From CAVVJA01 sp963809815 (GTDB taxonomy: Bacteria; Actinomycetota; Actinomycetes; Mycobacteriales; Jatrophihabitantaceae): a DNA stretch of 64,000 bases. A program made the position numbers and the translations under genes. The DNA lies in assembly GCA_963809815.1 (NCBI GenBank), contig CAWELM010000022.1, forward strand, positions 1-64,000, read 5' to 3'. Below the pieces are notes generated by a model that worked only from the letters and a program-made list of their open reading frames with translations, had not been told where the DNA came from and searched no databases. Shown piece by piece: positions 50,403 through 58,539 of this stretch. Positions within the stretch are counted from its first letter, which is position 1, and every line of letters begins with the position of its first letter.

Positions 50403-52028
50403 TCACATCATGTGGTGTTCGAAGGCGAATGCGGCCGCGCCCGTACGCGAGGTCACGTCGAGCTTCGTGAAAATGTTGCTCAGGTGTCGGGCGACGGTCT
50501 TCTCGCTCAGGAACAGCAGCGTGGCGATCTCTGGATTGGTCTTGCCGGCCGCAACAAGGCGAAGCACCTCGACCTCGCGTGCAGTGAGCCCACCGGGATG
50601 GGCGGTGGCCATCAGTGCCGCGGCTTCGCGCTCAGCCGGTGCCGCGCCGAGTTCCGCGAAGCTGCGCCGCGCGACCGCGAGCTCGGCAGCGGCGGACTCG
50701 TCGTCGCCGAGGGCGCGTAGGGCGCGGCCGACGAGCACCCGGCATCGCGCGGTCTCGTACCGCTCGCCGAGTCGCTCCCAGACCGCGCGGGCCCGTCGCA
50801 GCATGGGGGTTGCCGCCCCCGGATCGCCGGAGGCGAGGGCGACCAGCGCGGCGGCGTGATCAGCGCGCGCCTGTATCGACGGGCAGCGGAAGGCGACTGC
50901 GATGGATACCAGCTCGGTGCTGGCGTCGGCGGCCTCGTTGTGGTGCTGCGTGGCCACCAGCACCTCTACCGCGGTTGGCAGCAGTTGCGAACGATGTACC
51001 GGGTCGCGCGCCTCGCCGAGCAGTCGCTGGATCGCCGCGGCCGCGGTTTCAGTGCGGCCTTCGGCTAGCCACAGCAGCGCGAGGCCAGGCTGGGGTTCGT
51101 GACCGAACGCGTCCGCTTGGTCGTACGCCGCGTGCGCCCCGGCGAAGTCGCCGCGGATGCGGAGCACGTCGCCGCGCTCGGCCATTGCGAGGCCGGCGGG
51201 ACCTGGCGCCTGGTCGGCCAGATACCGCTGTACGGCCAGATCGAACTCGGTGAGGGCCTCGTCGAACGCGCCCTGTGCCCGCATGATCTGGCCCCGGTGC
51301 ACGGCGCACTGGCCGGTGAACGGCACCAAGCCCTGCTGCCCGGCGCACCAGGTGGTCAGCGCCGCGGTCCAGCGCGCCGCGCGATCGAAGTCGGCGATCT
51401 CCTGGCAGCCCTCGATCATGGTGCAGTAGATGTTTCCGGCAAAGATGATGGATACTTCGCCGGCGGCGACGCCGACCATCGACTCGTCGAGCAATGCGAG
51501 ACCGTCCGGTACGCGTCCGTCGTACAGCAGCATCCGGCCTTGGGCGCACATTCCCATCGCGGTCAGGTCGGGATCGCGGAACCGGCGTCCGTAGTCAATA
51601 ATCTGTTCGGCGACCTGGCTGGCGGCATCGAACTCGCTGGCGAAGATGTGCCGGTACATCAGGTGAATGAGCACATATCCGCGCTCGACAACGTCGCCGT
51701 CAACCTCGGCGAGCAGCCGTTGCGAGCGGGCCACCCAGCCGCCGCCGATCGCCGTCTCGCCGCTGGTGAGCAGCACCAGGGCCAGCCAGAACGCGCAGCG
51801 CACCGCGGCAAGCGCGTCACCGGCGTCGAGGTTGAGCTGGTAGGCGCGCTGTAGTGCCTGCACACAATCGTTGCGCCGGCCGAGCAGGTACGCCGCGGTG
51901 GCAAGTTGGTGGAAATCGTCGGGCGTGAGGACGTCCGCGGCGGCATCGGACAGCCCGTCGTAGGCCGCCAACCATTCGCGGCGGTCATAGGCCTCGCGGG
52001 CTCGGATCAGCTCCTCGACCACGCCCAT
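50403..52028 (-). CDS. LuxR-type regulator with TPR-like helical N-terminal region
   Basis: A 541-residue regulator. A long helical repeat region (about 1-460, with TPR-like pairs such as DFHQLATAAYLLGRRNDCVQAL) is followed by a LuxR helix-turn-helix at the end (LTAREVEVLRLVAAGKTNPEIATLLFLSEKTVARHL, in part VLRLVAAGKTNPEIATLL). It has no ATPase motif, unlike MalT/LAL proteins. The frame can extend to a TTG at 52067 that overlaps the monooxygenase stop; I prefer the ATG at 52028. It is the last gene of a three-gene operon and probably its regulator. Confidence 0.85.
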   Translation of the reverse strand: MGVVEELIRAREAYDRREWLAAYDGLSDAAADVLTPDDFHQLATAAYLLGRRNDCVQALQRAYQLNLDAGDALAAVRCAFWLALVLLTSGETAIGGGWVARSQRLLAEVDGDVVERGYVLIHLMYRHIFASEFDAASQVAEQIIDYGRRFRDPDLTAMGMCAQGRMLLYDGRVPDGLALLDESMVGVAAGEVSIIFAGNIYCTMIEGCQEIADFDRAARWTAALTTWCAGQQGLVPFTGQCAVHRGQIMRAQGAFDEALTEFDLAVQRYLADQAPGPAGLAMAERGDVLRIRGDFAGAHAAYDQADAFGHEPQPGLALLWLAEGRTETAAAAIQRLLGEARDPVHRSQLLPTAVEVLVATQHHNEAADASTELVSIAVAFRCPSIQARADHAAALVALASGDPGAATPMLRRARAVWERLGERYETARCRVLVGRALRALGDDESAAAELAVARRSFAELGAAPAEREAAALMATAHPGGLTAREVEVLRLVAAGKTNPEIATLLFLSEKTVARHLSNIFTKLDVTSRTGAAAFAFEHHMM

Positions 52029-52063
52029 CGCACACCGTCCGGATAGAGCGTACGGGCGATCGG

Positions 52064-53164
52064 TCAAGCCGCGGTCCTATTCACAGCTGCTGCACGGGCA
52101 GCGATCTGGCGGGCGACGAAGTCGGCGTCTCGGCTGATCCCGGGAAACACCATCGAGCTGAACGCGTACTGGAATGACAGGCCGCAGAAATAGAGCCCAG
52201 GGGCGGTGTCGACAACGCCGCGGTACTCCACCGGCCAGCCGTACTCATCGAGAATCGGTAGGCAGATCCAGTCGAAAACCTGCTTGAAGCCTGTGCACCA
52301 CACCACGTTGGTGACATCGAGGACAGTGCCGTCGGCCAGCTGGGCGCGTCCGTCGATTACCCCAGTCATCCGGGCTTGGTTGCGGATTACGCCGCGGCGG
52401 TCGAGGTCGTCCCGCTTGATCCGGAAGGCCGGTCCGCCGTGGAAGCGCACGTCATGCATCTCCTTGCGTCCCATCGGCGTTCGCCGGGTCAGCACGTGCT
52501 TGAACGCGAACACAACGACCGGCATCATCACGTGCGCGCGTCGAGATTCCGGGCGGAACGGAATGTTGCCGCGGTCCGGGCCACACAGGATTGTCCGGCA
52601 GGACTCGGCGACCTCGTAGGCGATGTCCAACCCCGAATGCGAAGCGCCGACGACCAGAACGGCCCCCGGTCGCAGCTGGGCCGGCCGCCGGTACTGACTG
52701 GAGTGAAGCTGCTGGATCGACGGCGCAAGGTCCGACGCGAACTCGGGCACGTTAGGTGTCCGGCCAAAGGTGCCCGTGGCAACCACCACGTTGTCGCAGC
52801 TGATCCGCTCCTCGCCGACTGTCGCGAGATATCCGCCGCCTGGTCGCGCCGCCAAGCGGTCCACCCGAGTGCTGGTCCGCACCGGTAGATCGAAGTGCAA
52901 CGCGTATCGCTCCAGATAGTCGCCGACCTCGTCCTTTTGCGGGCAGTGCCAGCTAGCCGCGGGGAACGGCAGGCCCGGAAGCCCGTCGTACTTCGCTGGC
53001 GTGTACAGGCGCAACGTGTCCCACTGATGCCGCCAGTTGTCGCCGACCCGTGCGTTCTCATCGATGATCAACAGTGCGCGGCCGCGACGCTGGAGGTGGT
53101 AGCCCGTGGCAAGCCCGGCCTGCCCGGCTCCGATGATCAGCGTCTCAATCTGCTGGGTGTTCAT
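52064..53164 (-). CDS. FAD/NADPH flavin-containing monooxygenase-like protein
   Basis: A 366-residue two-dinucleotide-fold flavoprotein. It has the FAD motif IIGAGQAGLATGYHL, NADP motif VVGASHSGLDIAYE, and NVVWCTGFKQVFDW plus the late YFCGLSFQYAFSSM blocks typical of the CzcO/YdfJ-like FMO group. Candidate reactions are N-, S- or Baeyer-Villiger oxidations. It is shorter than classical BVMOs, and I see no BVMO fingerprint. Co-transcribed with the PQ-loop-like gene upstream (13 bases) and the LuxR gene downstream. Confidence 0.88.
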   Translation of the reverse strand: MNTQQIETLIIGAGQAGLATGYHLQRRGRALLIIDENARVGDNWRHQWDTLRLYTPAKYDGLPGLPFPAASWHCPQKDEVGDYLERYALHFDLPVRTSTRVDRLAARPGGGYLATVGEERISCDNVVVATGTFGRTPNVPEFASDLAPSIQQLHSSQYRRPAQLRPGAVLVVGASHSGLDIAYEVAESCRTILCGPDRGNIPFRPESRRAHVMMPVVVFAFKHVLTRRTPMGRKEMHDVRFHGGPAFRIKRDDLDRRGVIRNQARMTGVIDGRAQLADGTVLDVTNVVWCTGFKQVFDWICLPILDEYGWPVEYRGVVDTAPGLYFCGLSFQYAFSSMVFPGISRDADFVARQIAARAAAVNRTAA

Positions 53165-53176
53165 TCGGTGGCCTCC

Positions 53177-53533
53177 TCATCCGGCGTAAGGCGACGCTAG
53201 GAGTCCGCCATCGGGGCCCGCGTCGGGCGATCCACCCATCTCGTGGGCGGTCGCATGGGTGGATTTCCGCAACGTGTAGCGGAGGTACCACCCCAACATC
53301 AGCGCGCTCGTGGCCACGTAGAACGAGTGCAGCAGCCAGACTGGCCCGGGTGGCAGACTGAACACGTAGATCGAGTGGACGGTATTGCCGACGTTGGCCA
53401 GCACCATGTTGCCCAGGCTGTAGGACGTCAGGTCACGGGAGCGGAACGCTTTGCGGACCATGGGCAGCACGCTCGCCGCGAAGATCACCGTTGAGGCGAA
53501 CCCAGCGAGCGTGGGAAGGCTGACCATGGCCAT
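53177..53533 (-). CDS. Small membrane protein resembling a PQ-loop / SemiSWEET unit
   Basis: A 118-residue protein with three hydrophobic segments (about 5-25, 40-60, 65-88) and the segment VLPMVRKAFRSRDLTSYSLGNM after helix 1 (in part LPMVRKAFRSRDLTSYS). The spacing and polarity resemble a PQ-loop repeat, though the PQ pair itself is replaced. The C-terminal 30 residues are polar. It heads the FMO-LuxR operon. Transport of a small metabolite is possible but not shown. Confidence 0.65.
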   Translation of the reverse strand: MAMVSLPTLAGFASTVIFAASVLPMVRKAFRSRDLTSYSLGNMVLANVGNTVHSIYVFSLPPGPVWLLHSFYVATSALMLGWYLRYTLRKSTHATAHEMGGSPDAGPDGGLLASPYAG

Positions 53534-53682
53534 GACCGCACGCTAGGCATTTGCGTGCGCTGACCGCTTCCTGCGATTGACCCATCCGGGCTGGGACGAT
53601 ATGGGTCGTTCACGTCGTGTCGCGGCGGACTCGGCCTGGGGCAGCCCTTCGGCGAGCCGCGCGTAAGCCGGCGCTCGCGCGA

Positions 53683-54816
53683 CTATCTCGGGGGGCGGTG
53701 AATGGCGATGTCTGGTTCTCGCCCCAAAAACTGACCGTAACGGTCGGCGGCGTCTTCGAGGGCGTCGATTTCGGCCGATCCCAACGGTTGGTACGGCTGT
53801 ACGTCGAAGCGCACGCGCTCGGCAGTGAGCGTGCGGCGGACGGACGCAACCAGCTGGCCGTCGACGAGCGCCATCCCAATGGCTGGTTCGCGGGAGCGAG
53901 GAACGATTCCCGCGGCGTCGAGAACCCAGCGGGAGTCCTGGTAGCCGCGGTAGGACTCGTCGAGAATCTGCAGCAGATGCCCTCGAGGCTGCGACGCCGA
54001 TGGGTCCTGGGATGGGGCTTGGCCCGGTGCGTGCCAGTAAGTCCGGCCGCCGTGGTCGAAGCGTTCGAGCCGGTCCCGCACCTGGTCGAGCCCGCGACGG
54101 GCCTGACCGAGCGTGAGGCTGGCCCAGTAGGCGAGGTCCCGCTCCGTCGCCGGTCCGTGACCTGTCATGTAGCGCAGTGCGAGTTCAGCCAGCGCCTCAT
54201 CGCGATCAAGCCGGCGGGCCGAGGGGGCGCGGTCGCTGAGCCGAGCGTAGGTGTGCTCGCCGTCGACCCTGCGACCACTGCAAATCAGCCCCGCGAGCTC
54301 CGCATGCGCGAGCAGGATCATAAGGAATTGACCGCCGCCGGACGGCCCGCGCCCACTCACCCCACGCGAAGCCAGCTCCTCACCCAACTGCGACCGGGTC
54401 AGCGCGCGATTCGCGCCGATCGCCTCGACGACCACCGACACCGCCCGGTCAACGGCAGCGTCGTCGAGCCCGTGCACGCTACGCAACTGCTGGCCGGTCA
54501 CCCGTTGAACGCGCGGTCCGGTGAGGTCGAGCAACCAGCCAAGGTCTTCGGCACAGACGAAATGCCAGGTCGGCCGCAGCACGTGCGTCCGCACGACGAC
54601 TCCCTCGTCGAGAAGCCTGGCCAGATCGGACGGATTCCGTCGCCGCGTCCGTGCGGCAACCGCCCACTCGGCTTGACCAGCGTTCTCGGCCTGCACCGCG
54701 AGCAAGGACCGGATCACATCGTGAGCCGATCCAGCGAATGGTGCAACTAAGTGCTGGGCGCGCAATCTCCAGCGTGCGATGGCGACGTCGTCGATCGTCA
54801 TGTCAGTCCCGGTCAC
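53683..54816 (-). CDS. AlkZ-like winged-helix DNA-binding domain protein (HTH_42)
   Basis: A 377-residue protein of the AlkZ/YcaQ-like winged-helix family (DUF1006/HTH_42), which includes DNA glycosylases that unhook crosslinked or bulky purines. Three winged-helix units are spread over the protein. The catalytic Q-x-Q motif of AlkZ appears as VQAEN, with the second Gln replaced by Glu, which raises doubt about glycosylase activity. The start at 54816 or at an in-frame ATG at 54801 cannot be told apart. It stands alone, next to dnaB. Confidence 0.8.
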   Translation of the reverse strand: MTGTDMTIDDVAIARWRLRAQHLVAPFAGSAHDVIRSLLAVQAENAGQAEWAVAARTRRRNPSDLARLLDEGVVVRTHVLRPTWHFVCAEDLGWLLDLTGPRVQRVTGQQLRSVHGLDDAAVDRAVSVVVEAIGANRALTRSQLGEELASRGVSGRGPSGGGQFLMILLAHAELAGLICSGRRVDGEHTYARLSDRAPSARRLDRDEALAELALRYMTGHGPATERDLAYWASLTLGQARRGLDQVRDRLERFDHGGRTYWHAPGQAPSQDPSASQPRGHLLQILDESYRGYQDSRWVLDAAGIVPRSREPAIGMALVDGQLVASVRRTLTAERVRFDVQPYQPLGSAEIDALEDAADRYGQFLGREPDIAIHRPPR

Positions 54817-54999
54817 GACCCGTCAACCTCCGCATGCGGTCAGGGTCGCCCGACCTACCTGCCGATCGAATGACGGCCCGAGCTGCGGCAACGGCGATGC
54901 GCATGCTGAGCATTCTGGCGGGCAGCTCTGACAGCGCGGACCCGGACGGTTCCAAAGTCTCAGCCGCTCATTTGCGCAAGTAGGCGTGCGCACAGCCGG

Positions 55000-56373
55000 T
55001 CAGTCCGGCATGTCGGCGAACCGGCTGAGGTGGCCCTGGAAGGCGACCTGAACAGTCGCGGTAGGTCCGTTGCGGTGCTTGGCGATGATGATGTCCGCTT
55101 CACCGGCTCGGGGGGACTCGCGCTCGTACATGTCCTCGCGGTGCACCAGCAGCACCAGGTCGGAATCCTGCTCGATGGAACCGGATTCTCGAAGATCCGC
55201 GAGCAACGGCTTCTTGTCGGTGCGCTGTTCCGGGCCCCGGTTGAGCTGCGACAGCGCAACGACGGGTAGATCCAGCTCCTTCGCGAGCAGTTTGATCGCA
55301 CGGGAGAATTCGCTGACCTCCTGCTGACGTGATTCCACGCGCTTGCCGCTGGTCATGAGTTGCAGGTAGTCGATGATGATCAGCTGTAGGTCATGGCGCT
55401 GGCGCAGGCGACGGGCCTTGGCCCGGATCTCCATCATCGTAAGGTTGGGCGAGTCATCGAGGTATAGCGGTGCTTCGGCCAGTTCACCGGCTCGGCGCGC
55501 CATGCGCTGCCAATCCTGATCGGCCATGTGACCGGAACGCATGTTGCGCAGCGGCACCGAAGCTTCGGCCGAGAACAGCCGCATCATCAATTCGAGTTTG
55601 CCCATCTCCAAGGAGAAAACCACGGTCGGTTTACGGTGTTTGACCGCGGCCGACCGCGCGAAGTCCAACGCCAACGTCGACTTGCCGGACCCGGGCCGGC
55701 CCGCGACGGTGATCATCTGTCCGGCGTGGAGACCGTTGGTGATCTCGTCCAGGCGGCTGAAGCCGGTAGGAATCCCGGTCCCAATTCCTCCCGTGGCCGA
55801 GATGCGGTCGATCTCGTCCATTGTGCCTTGCAGCAATGACTCGATGTGGACGTAGTCCTCGCTGGTGCGCCGCTCGGTGACGTCATAGATCTCTGCCTGC
55901 GCCCGATCGACGACGTCGTCGACGCTGCCCACGATGCCGCCTGCGCCGCTGGCGGTGTCATATCCCATCTGGACGATGCGCGTCCCGGCCGTCACGAGAC
56001 GACGGAGCACCGCTCGTTCGGCGACGATCTGCGCGTAGTACCCGGCGTTGGCCGCGGTCGGCACGGTCGACAGCAGGGTGTGCAGGTAGACCGCTCCGCC
56101 CACCCGGGCGAGCTGGCCCGACCGGGTCAGCTCGTTGGTCACGGTAAGCGCGTCCGCAGGCTCACCACGACCATAGAGATCAAGGATGGCGTCGTAGACG
56201 AGTTGGTGAGCCGGACGATAGAAGTCCGTTGGGCGCAATACCTCGACGACGTCGGCGATCGCGTCCTTGGACAGCAACATGCCGCCGAGCACACCCTGCT
56301 CCGCTGCGATGTCCTGCGGAGGCGTGCGATCCATCCCTCCGGCCGTGACCCGGGTGTCGTCGGCGAGCGCCAC
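55000..56373 (-). CDS. dnaB: Replicative DNA helicase DnaB
   Basis: A 457-residue hexameric replicative helicase. The N-terminal helical domain starts at AAEQGVLGGMLLSKDAIADV. The RecA-like domain has Walker A AGRPGSGKSTLALDFARS near residue 222, VFSLEMGKLELMMRL, Walker B LIIIDYLQLM and the arginine-finger region. There is no intein, although dnaB is a common intein site in actinobacteria. Synteny with rplI-rpsR-ssb-rpsF confirms identity. It has its own 423-base upstream region containing DnaA-box-like sequences. Confidence 0.97.
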   Translation of the reverse strand: MALADDTRVTAGGMDRTPPQDIAAEQGVLGGMLLSKDAIADVVEVLRPTDFYRPAHQLVYDAILDLYGRGEPADALTVTNELTRSGQLARVGGAVYLHTLLSTVPTAANAGYYAQIVAERAVLRRLVTAGTRIVQMGYDTASGAGGIVGSVDDVVDRAQAEIYDVTERRTSEDYVHIESLLQGTMDEIDRISATGGIGTGIPTGFSRLDEITNGLHAGQMITVAGRPGSGKSTLALDFARSAAVKHRKPTVVFSLEMGKLELMMRLFSAEASVPLRNMRSGHMADQDWQRMARRAGELAEAPLYLDDSPNLTMMEIRAKARRLRQRHDLQLIIIDYLQLMTSGKRVESRQQEVSEFSRAIKLLAKELDLPVVALSQLNRGPEQRTDKKPLLADLRESGSIEQDSDLVLLVHREDMYERESPRAGEADIIIAKHRNGPTATVQVAFQGHLSRFADMPD

Positions 56374-56796
56374 AGGCCCCCTCCCCCCAGGTGTACTGAG
56401 CAGGAATCAATCGCGGTGAATACACGAGAAGGTTTATCGGGACCCTCTGACGATTTTCGCCACGGTGTTCCGCACAGCCGACCCGCGGACAGGTTAGGCG
56501 GCGCATGGATGGCTCACAAGTGGGCTTGTGCACCCACCTGTGGACAACCCTGTGAGCCAGCCGCCCACGCTTGTAGACGATCTGTGGATGGTCGTGTGAA
56601 TTGCTGGCCGCGAGACAGAATTAGCCGGGAATCACGAGGGATTCCCGGCCACTGGCTGTGGACGAATATTTCTTGTCAGTAGCAGGCAAGTGATCTTGCC
56701 TGATGCTGACCCTCGGTGAGAGGGCAGGCACGATAGGCGAGACGACACCTGGCCGGGTCCCTGGAAGCGGGCGCCCAGCCAGGCTCGACGTGAGGC
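56374..56796. other. 423-base gap between rplI and dnaB with DnaA-box-like sequences and hairpins
   Basis: No gene is supported here. On the plus strand TGTGGACAA (56539-56547) equals the actinobacterial DnaA box (complement TTGTCCACA). TGTGGATGG (56583-56591) and TGTGGACGA (56657-56665) are near matches in the same orientation. GTGGG and CCCAC flank TTGTGCA just before the first box. A perfect hairpin CAGGCAAG-TGAT-CTTGCCTG lies at 56683-56702. The dnaB promoter must lie here. Confidence 0.5.
56748..56783 (-). terminator. Hairpin after rplI
   Basis: CCTGGCCGGG (56748-56757) pairs with CCCAGCCAGG (56774-56783) with one mismatch, 14 bases past the rplI stop. No T-run follows. It probably ends the rpsF-ssb-rpsR-rplI transcript, perhaps together with the second hairpin at 56683-56702. 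Confidence 0.45.
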
Positions 56797-57243
56797 TCAG
56801 AGAGCGGTGACGGTTACCGGAACGGAGGCCACGACGTCGGGATGCAACTCGACGGTCACGGTGTGCAATCCGGTCGACTTGATGTTTCCGGGTAAGCGAA
56901 TCCGCTTGCGATCCAGCAGTGGGCCACCCGCGTCCTTGACGGCCGCTGCGACGTCAGCTGAGGTGATCGAACCGAACAGCCGGCCACCTTCGCCGGCGCG
57001 TGCGCCGAGGGTCACGTTGAGCTTCTCCAGGTCCGACCTGATCTCCCGGGCGTGGCCCAGGTCGCGAATCTCCCGGGCGTCCCGAGCGCGCCTGATCTGG
57101 GTGATCTGCTTCTCGGCGCCCTTGCTCCACAGAATGGCCGAGCCACGCGGTACGAGGAAGTTCCGGCCGTAGCCGTCGGCGACCTCGACGATGTCGCCGG
57201 CGAGGCCAAGACCTGCCACCTCGCGCGTCAGTATGAGCTTCAT
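56797..57243 (-). CDS. rplI: 50S ribosomal protein L9
   Basis: A 148-residue L9 with the N-terminal rRNA-binding domain (MKLILTREVAGLGLAGDIVEV, DGYGRNFLVPRGSAI), the long connecting helix and the C-terminal domain (LFGSITSADVAAAV). Length is standard. It lies 11 bases after rpsR in the ribosomal operon. Confidence 0.98.
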   Translation of the reverse strand: MKLILTREVAGLGLAGDIVEVADGYGRNFLVPRGSAILWSKGAEKQITQIRRARDAREIRDLGHAREIRSDLEKLNVTLGARAGEGGRLFGSITSADVAAAVKDAGGPLLDRKRIRLPGNIKSTGLHTVTVELHPDVVASVPVTVTAL

Positions 57244-57254
57244 GACCTGACCCC

Positions 57255-57491
57255 TCAGCGCGCCGTCGAGGTGTACGGCAACAGCGCCATCTCGCGTGCG
57301 TTCTTGATCGCCTTAGCGATTTCCCGCTGTTGCTGGGCACTCACGCCGGTAACCCGGCGCGCCCGGATCTTGCCGCGATCCGAGATGAACTTTCGCAGCA
57401 GGGTGGTGTCTTTGTAATCGATGTAGTCGATCTTCGCCGCGAGTAGCGGGTTCTGCTTCTTTTTAGGCTTGCGGATAGGTGGTTTCGGCAT
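57255..57491 (-). CDS. rpsR: 30S ribosomal protein S18, Cys-free form
   Basis: A 78-residue S18 with the conserved YIDYKDTTLLRKFISDRGKI and RARRVTG blocks. The N-terminal CxxC zinc motif of the C+ type is replaced (KKKQNPLLAAKIDYI), and there is no Cys in the protein. In many actinobacteria the Cys-free copy is a zinc-starvation paralogue elsewhere in the genome; here it occupies the main ribosomal operon. It follows ssb by 80 bases. Confidence 0.97.
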   Translation of the reverse strand: MPKPPIRKPKKKQNPLLAAKIDYIDYKDTTLLRKFISDRGKIRARRVTGVSAQQQREIAKAIKNAREMALLPYTSTAR

Positions 57492-57571
57492 TGGTGTGCT
57501 CCGCTCGTTTCACTCTTTCGTGACGACGGCAGACCGTCGTCAGGTTCCAATTCTGGTATCGGTCCGAGGCG

Positions 57572-58060
57572 TCAGAAGGGCGGCTCGTCGGAGAATCCCG
57601 CACCACCAGAGGGCGGCGGCGGGGTACCCCACGGATCGTCGACGGCGTCGCCGCCGCCCGATCCGGAGGAGCCGAAACCGCCGGAAGAAGAGCCGCGCTG
57701 GGTGCGGTTCACCTTCGCGGTGGCGTAGCGCAGCGAGGGGCCCACCTCGTCGACATCAAGTTCGATGACGGTGCGCTTCTCGCCTTCCCTCGTCTCGAAT
57801 GATCGTTGCTTGAGCCGGCCTTGCGCGACAACGCGCATGCCGCGTTGCAGCGACTCCGCGACATTCTCCGCGGCTTGACGCCAGATGGAGCACCGAAGGA
57901 AGAGTGCCTCGCCGTCTTTCCACTCATTGGTGTTGCGGTCGAACTGGCGCGGAGTGGATGCGATCGTGAACGATGCGACGGCGGCGCCCGAGGGCGTGAA
58001 CCGAAGCTCCGGGTCGGCGGTCAGGTTGCCAACCACAGTGATGACAGTGTCGCCAGCCAT
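57572..58060 (-). CDS. ssb: Single-stranded DNA-binding protein
   Basis: A 162-residue SSB with an N-terminal OB fold (about 1-110: TVVGNLTADPELRFTPSGAAVASFTIAS, in part), a Gly/Ser-rich flexible linker and the acidic interaction tip ending SDEPPF. It binds single-stranded DNA as a tetramer and recruits repair and replication partners. It starts six bases after the rpsF stop, in the standard rpsF-ssb-rpsR order. Confidence 0.98.
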   Translation of the reverse strand: MAGDTVITVVGNLTADPELRFTPSGAAVASFTIASTPRQFDRNTNEWKDGEALFLRCSIWRQAAENVAESLQRGMRVVAQGRLKQRSFETREGEKRTVIELDVDEVGPSLRYATAKVNRTQRGSSSGGFGSSGSGGGDAVDDPWGTPPPPSGGAGFSDEPPF

Positions 58061-58066
58061 TGCTGC

Positions 58067-58357
58067 CTACCGCGCTTCCGGCCGCAGGACCTTGGTCCGC
58101 AGCACCGACTCGTTGAGATTGAGCTGGCGGTCGAGTTCGAGCACGGAAGCCGGCTCGGCCTGCACGTCGATGACGGCGTAGATGCCCTCGGCATGCTTGT
58201 CGATCTCGTACGCCAGGCGGCGCTTGCCCCAGATGTCGACCTTCTCGACCGTGCCGCCGTCCTTCTTGACGACGTTCAGGAACGTGTCGAGCGACGGCGC
58301 GATGGTGCGTTCTTCGAGATTCGGATCGAGGATGACCATGACTTCGTAATGGCGCAT
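58067..58357 (-). CDS. rpsF: 30S ribosomal protein S6
   Basis: A 96-residue S6 (MRHYEVMVILDPNLEERTIA at the start, LAYEIDKHAEGIYAVIDVQ in the core) with no C-terminal Glu tail. It is first in the rpsF-ssb-rpsR-rplI operon; GGAGGAGT serves as ribosome site. The 182-base gap upstream must hold the operon promoter, but I could not identify convincing -35/-10 boxes. Confidence 0.98.
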   Translation of the reverse strand: MRHYEVMVILDPNLEERTIAPSLDTFLNVVKKDGGTVEKVDIWGKRRLAYEIDKHAEGIYAVIDVQAEPASVLELDRQLNLNESVLRTKVLRPEAR

Positions 58358-58539
58358 GAAAGTGCCACTCCTCCTATGGACTAGGTCGGCCGCGGACGGT
58401 CCGCGACAGGAGGCGGCCGCGTCGATTCCTCCGACGCGGCAACGGTCACCATGCTACCGCGTGGGCGTCATGGCGACGAACGTTCCAGGTCGGGATGTCA
58501 GCTCCCGAGACGTCCGAGGGTGGTCGTAGGCTCGACACC

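Noticed and set aside
53617..54750. Plus-strand frame of 377 codons
   Set aside because: Exact antisense shadow of the AlkZ-like gene with no recognisable motif.
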